Part shown: one piece after another, positions 8,794-10,477 of the stretch
Position numbering within the stretch: the first letter of the stretch is position 1
How the letters are laid out: every line of letters starts with the position of its first letter
NCBI GenBank assembly: GCA_016880225.1
Contig: JAEHDT010000262.1
Coordinates: 1 to 10,477, forward strand
DNA: 10,477 bases
Reading direction: 5' to 3'
From: Gemmatimonadota bacterium
Lineage (GTDB): Bacteria; Gemmatimonadota; Gemmatimonadetes; Gemmatimonadales; GWC2-71-9
The notes under the pieces: generated by a model
Told to the model about the DNA's origin: nothing
What the model saw: the letters and a program-made list of their open reading frames with translations, nothing else
Databases searched by the model: none
Made by a program: the position numbers and the translations under genes

Positions 8794-9957
8794 TCTCTCT
8801 GCTACGCTGTCTTCGCGACGTCGCTCGTCGCCCAGCGACCGGCTCCGTTCGACCAACAACTCAGGGACAATCAGCAGCGTCTCGAAAGCATCCGCCGCGA
8901 GCGGTCCGACGTCGAACAGGAGCTCGAGCGGTTGCGCACCCAGGCGCATTCGATCTCCGACGAGCTCGCGAACATCGAGCGGCAGAAGGAGACGACCAAC
9001 CGCATCGTGAACGAGCTGGACCGCCAGATCAACGGGCTCTCCGCCCAGCTCGACAAGACGACGGTGGACCTGCTGCTCGCCCAGGATGCACTCGCCGAGA
9101 AGCGCGCCGTGCTGGAGCGGCGGCTCGTGGACATCTACAAGCGGGGGGCGCTGTACGGCTACCAGGTGCTGCTCGCCGCCGAGAGCTTCGGCGACCTGCT
9201 GTCGCGCTACAAGTATCTATACCTCGTGAGCCGCCAGGACCGCCTGCTGGCGAACGACATGTCCAAGCTGCAGCGCCGCATCGGACGCGAGCGCCAGACG
9301 CTGGTGGACGCCCGCGACGCGCTGGCACGCCGCAAGAACGAGCGCACCGAGGAGCTGGACCGCTACCAGACGCTCGAGCGGGAGCGCCAGGCATCCCTGC
9401 GCGAGACGCGGCGCAGCGCGCGCGAGGCGCAACAACGATTGTCTCAGCTCGAGCGCGACGAGAAGAGTCTGAACGACCGCGTCGCCGCGCTCGAGCGCGC
9501 CCGCCGTGAGGCCGAAGCCCGCGGCGCGGCGACCGCCGCCGCCGCGATCACGACCGCGGATCTGGGCCAGCTCGATTGGCCCGTCGACGGGCGCATCATC
9601 TACCAGTTCGGCACCGCCGCGGGCCCGAACAACACCCGCATCCCCTGGCACGGCATCGGCATCGCGGCGCCGCCCGGCGCCCCGGTCCGCGCGATCGCGG
9701 GCGGCAGCGTGAGCCTCGCCGGAAAGCTCGGCACGTACCTCATTTCCGTGCTGATCGACCACGGCGGCGGCTACTACAGCTTCTACGGCTATCTCGGCGA
9801 CGCGACGGTCGCCCCGGGGGAGCGGGTGGCCAAAGGGCAGATCATCGGCCATGTGGGCGGCGGCTCGAGCGACCAGGGCCCCCATCTCCATTTCGAGATT
9901 CGCGGTCAGGGCGGTATCGCGCTCGATCCCGTCAACTGGCTGAAAGCTCACAGATAA
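8752..9957 (+). CDS. envC: EnvC-like secreted coiled-coil protein with degenerate LytM (M23) domain
   Basis: This 401-residue protein has an N-terminal export signal (basic PRR at 8-10, hydrophobic FFATSLCYAVFATSLVA, likely cleavage near AQ-RP). A long charged coiled coil of two antiparallel stretches follows (about 34-125 and 160-257), with the linker IYKRGALYGYQVLLAAESFGD typical of EnvC/PcsB-type proteins. An Ala-rich hinge leads to a C-terminal LytM/M23 domain (about 272-400: LDWPVDGRIIYQFG to DPVNWL). In active M23 enzymes the motifs are HxxxD, YxHL and HxH. Here His300 is kept but the zinc-binding Asp position is Ile304, the catalytic His is Tyr347 (YGYL), and only HLH (378-380) is intact. 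It therefore probably cannot cut peptidoglycan and, like E. coli EnvC, would activate amidases under FtsEX control. The position directly after ftsEX fits. The start is embedded in 13-bp repeats. Confidence 0.88.
   Translation: MSAAYGSPRRFFATSLCYAVFATSLVAQRPAPFDQQLRDNQQRLESIRRERSDVEQELERLRTQAHSISDELANIERQKETTNRIVNELDRQINGLSAQLDKTTVDLLLAQDALAEKRAVLERRLVDIYKRGALYGYQVLLAAESFGDLLSRYKYLYLVSRQDRLLANDMSKLQRRIGRERQTLVDARDALARRKNERTEELDRYQTLERERQASLRETRRSAREAQQRLSQLERDEKSLNDRVAALERARREAEARGAATAAAAITTADLGQLDWPVDGRIIYQFGTAAGPNNTRIPWHGIGIAAPPGAPVRAIAGGSVSLAGKLGTYLISVLIDHGGGYYSFYGYLGDATVAPGERVAKGQIIGHVGGGSSDQGPHLHFEIRGQGGIALDPVNWLKAHR
8774..8826 (-). repeat. Inverted-orientation 13-bp repeat copies inside the envC-like signal peptide
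   Basis: The motif CGCGACG occurs at 8774, 8787 and 8814 (spacings 13 and 27), the reverse complement of the CGTCRCG core of the upstream array. The 13-mer tcttcgcgacgtc is repeated perfectly at 8783-8795 and 8810-8822. The 27-base offset is in frame, so it encodes FATSL twice in the signal peptide. Bases 8814-8826 are the perfect reverse complement of 8712-8724. Confidence 0.75.
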
Positions 9958-9965
9958 ACGTGAGG

Positions 9966-10017
9966 CGTCACGGAACGACGTCACGTAGACGCGTCAAGGG
10001 AGATCGTCAAGAGAACT
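9966..10017 (+). repeat. Tandem 13-bp repeat array B, envC/hlyD junction
   Basis: Four units begin with CGTC at 9966, 9979, 9992 and 10005, again at exact 13-base spacing: cgtcacggaacga, cgtcacgtagacg, cgtcaagggagat and cgtcaagagaact. The first 20 bases match array A at 18 of 20 positions, and a CTACGG-to-CGCGACGT block downstream is also shared (10016-10034 against 8763-8781, 16 of 19). The two junctions therefore carry related copies of one module. The array lies between the envC-like stop and the membrane-fusion protein gene. Confidence 0.82.
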
Positions 10018-10026
10018 ACGGGTGTC

Positions 10027-10059
10027 CGCGACGTCTGTCCGTGGCGATTCTCCGCGACG
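10027..10059 (-). repeat. Inverted-orientation 13-bp repeat copies at the start of the hlyD-like gene
   Basis: CGYGRCG-type motifs at 10027 (cgcgacg), 10040 (cgtggcg) and 10053 (cgcgacg) keep the 13-base phase and are the reverse complement of the array B core. Bases 10040-10059 can pair with 9966-9985 (14 of 20 Watson-Crick, 16 counting G-U). The likely GTG start at 10041 lies within this arm. Confidence 0.65.
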
Positions 10060-10477
10060 CAGTTCTAGCGGGGCTCCTGGCGGCGTGCCACGCCGACGCC
10101 GCCACGCTACGAGTCTCCGGCACCGTCGAGATCCGGGAGCTGCAGCTCGCGCCTCTCGCGTCCGGGCGGCTGCTGCGCCTCCTGAAGGACGAAGGCGACA
10201 CCGTACGGCGCGGCGACACTATCGCGCTGCTCGAGCAGCCGGGCCTCGATGCGCTGATCCGGCAGCGGCGCGCCCAAGCCCGGGCCGCGGGGCTGCGGGT
10301 GAACGAGGTCACGGCCGCGGTGGCGGACAGCGCGCGGGCCGCCAACGACCTCGCGCGCGCGACGCCTCTCGCCGTCCGGAATATCGTCTCGGAGCAGCAG
10401 TTCGATGCCCTGCGCGCGGCGGCCGCGGCGACGACCGCCCGGCTCGCGGCGGTGCGGGCCGCTGCGCCGACCGGAGC
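10041..10477 (+). CDS. HlyD/RND-type membrane-fusion (periplasmic adaptor) lipoprotein, 3'-truncated by window edge
   Basis: The N-terminal 145 residues of a periplasmic adaptor of an efflux or export pump are visible, running off the window. From the GTG at 10041 the product begins MAILRDAVLAGLLAACHA, a short signal with lipobox LAAC and lipidation Cys16, so it should be a membrane-anchored lipoprotein. A biotinyl/lipoyl-like half-motif follows (LASGRLLRLLKDEGDTVRRG, then DTIALLEQPGLDAL), and then an Ala/Arg-rich helix entering the coiled-coil hairpin (RQRRAQARAAG; later SEQQFDALRAAAAATTARLA). This order is standard for HlyD/MacA/YbhG-type adaptors. An in-frame GTG at 9960 would add 27 mostly basic residues through the repeat array; 10041 is preferred because it gives a compact lipoprotein signal, although no clear ribosome-binding site precedes it. 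Transporter genes probably follow outside the window. Confidence 0.82.
   Translation, partial: MAILRDAVLAGLLAACHADAATLRVSGTVEIRELQLAPLASGRLLRLLKDEGDTVRRGDTIALLEQPGLDALIRQRRAQARAAGLRVNEVTAAVADSARAANDLARATPLAVRNIVSEQQFDALRAAAAATTARLAAVRAAAPTG

Noticed and set aside
8705..8826. CRISPR array or intrinsic terminator
   Set aside because: The units are 13 bases with no spacers, so not CRISPR. The dyad has no following U-tract and runs into coding sequence, so not a typical rho-independent terminator.
9960..10040. GTG at 9960 as start of the HlyD-like gene
   Set aside because: In frame and open, but it would place about 27 basic residues encoded by repeats before a standard lipoprotein signal. Kept only as an alternative.
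10022..10477. Alternative GTG at 10022 for the last gene
   Set aside because: It lies in a different frame from the membrane-fusion protein and gives an Arg-rich product without a domain.

Overview
The window is a GC-rich, gene-dense stretch of a diderm (Gram-negative-type) bacterium. Every recognisable gene is on the + strand, and there is essentially no non-coding DNA apart from two short repeat-bearing junctions. An LPS-type heptosyltransferase, FtsEX with an EnvC-like partner and a lipoprotein membrane-fusion protein all imply an outer membrane. The gene mix and composition would suit Gemmatimonadota or a similar deep-branching diderm, but that placement is inference; no rRNA or tRNA is present to test it.

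Layout. (1) Positions 2-1747 hold the 5'-truncated ribosomal GTPase gene lepA, overlapped by a GT9 heptosyltransferase gene that starts with TTG. (2) Positions 2764-4642 hold two sugar-kinase-type genes, a ROK kinase with its zinc motif and a PfkB-family kinase. (3) Positions 4639-5984 hold a signalling pair: a STAS-like/GHKL ATPase fusion and a small DUF4325/STAS-like protein, joined by stop/start overlaps. (4) Positions 5998-7152 hold a Cys/Met-metabolism PLP enzyme of the cystathionine gamma-synthase/lyase family. (5) Positions 7153-9957 hold the cell-division and peptidoglycan-remodelling module ftsE, ftsX and an EnvC-like coiled-coil/LytM protein. (6) The window ends inside a gene for an HlyD-type periplasmic adaptor lipoprotein, probably the first gene of an efflux or ABC export system.

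Most genes overlap by 4-8 bases or abut, so one long polycistronic unit or several overlapping ones is likely. No promoter or intrinsic terminator was recognised. FtsE and FtsX should form an inner-membrane ABC complex that controls the secreted EnvC-like protein. That protein's LytM domain has lost two active-site positions, so it probably activates a hydrolase rather than cutting peptidoglycan.

The most unusual structure is a pair of related repeat modules at the only two real gaps, ftsX/envC and envC/hlyD. Each has four CGTC-starting units at exact 13-bp spacing, followed by inverted-orientation copies that run into the start of the next gene. The modules can fold over the translation starts, and in envC the inverted copies also encode the signal peptide, giving it a duplicated FATSL.
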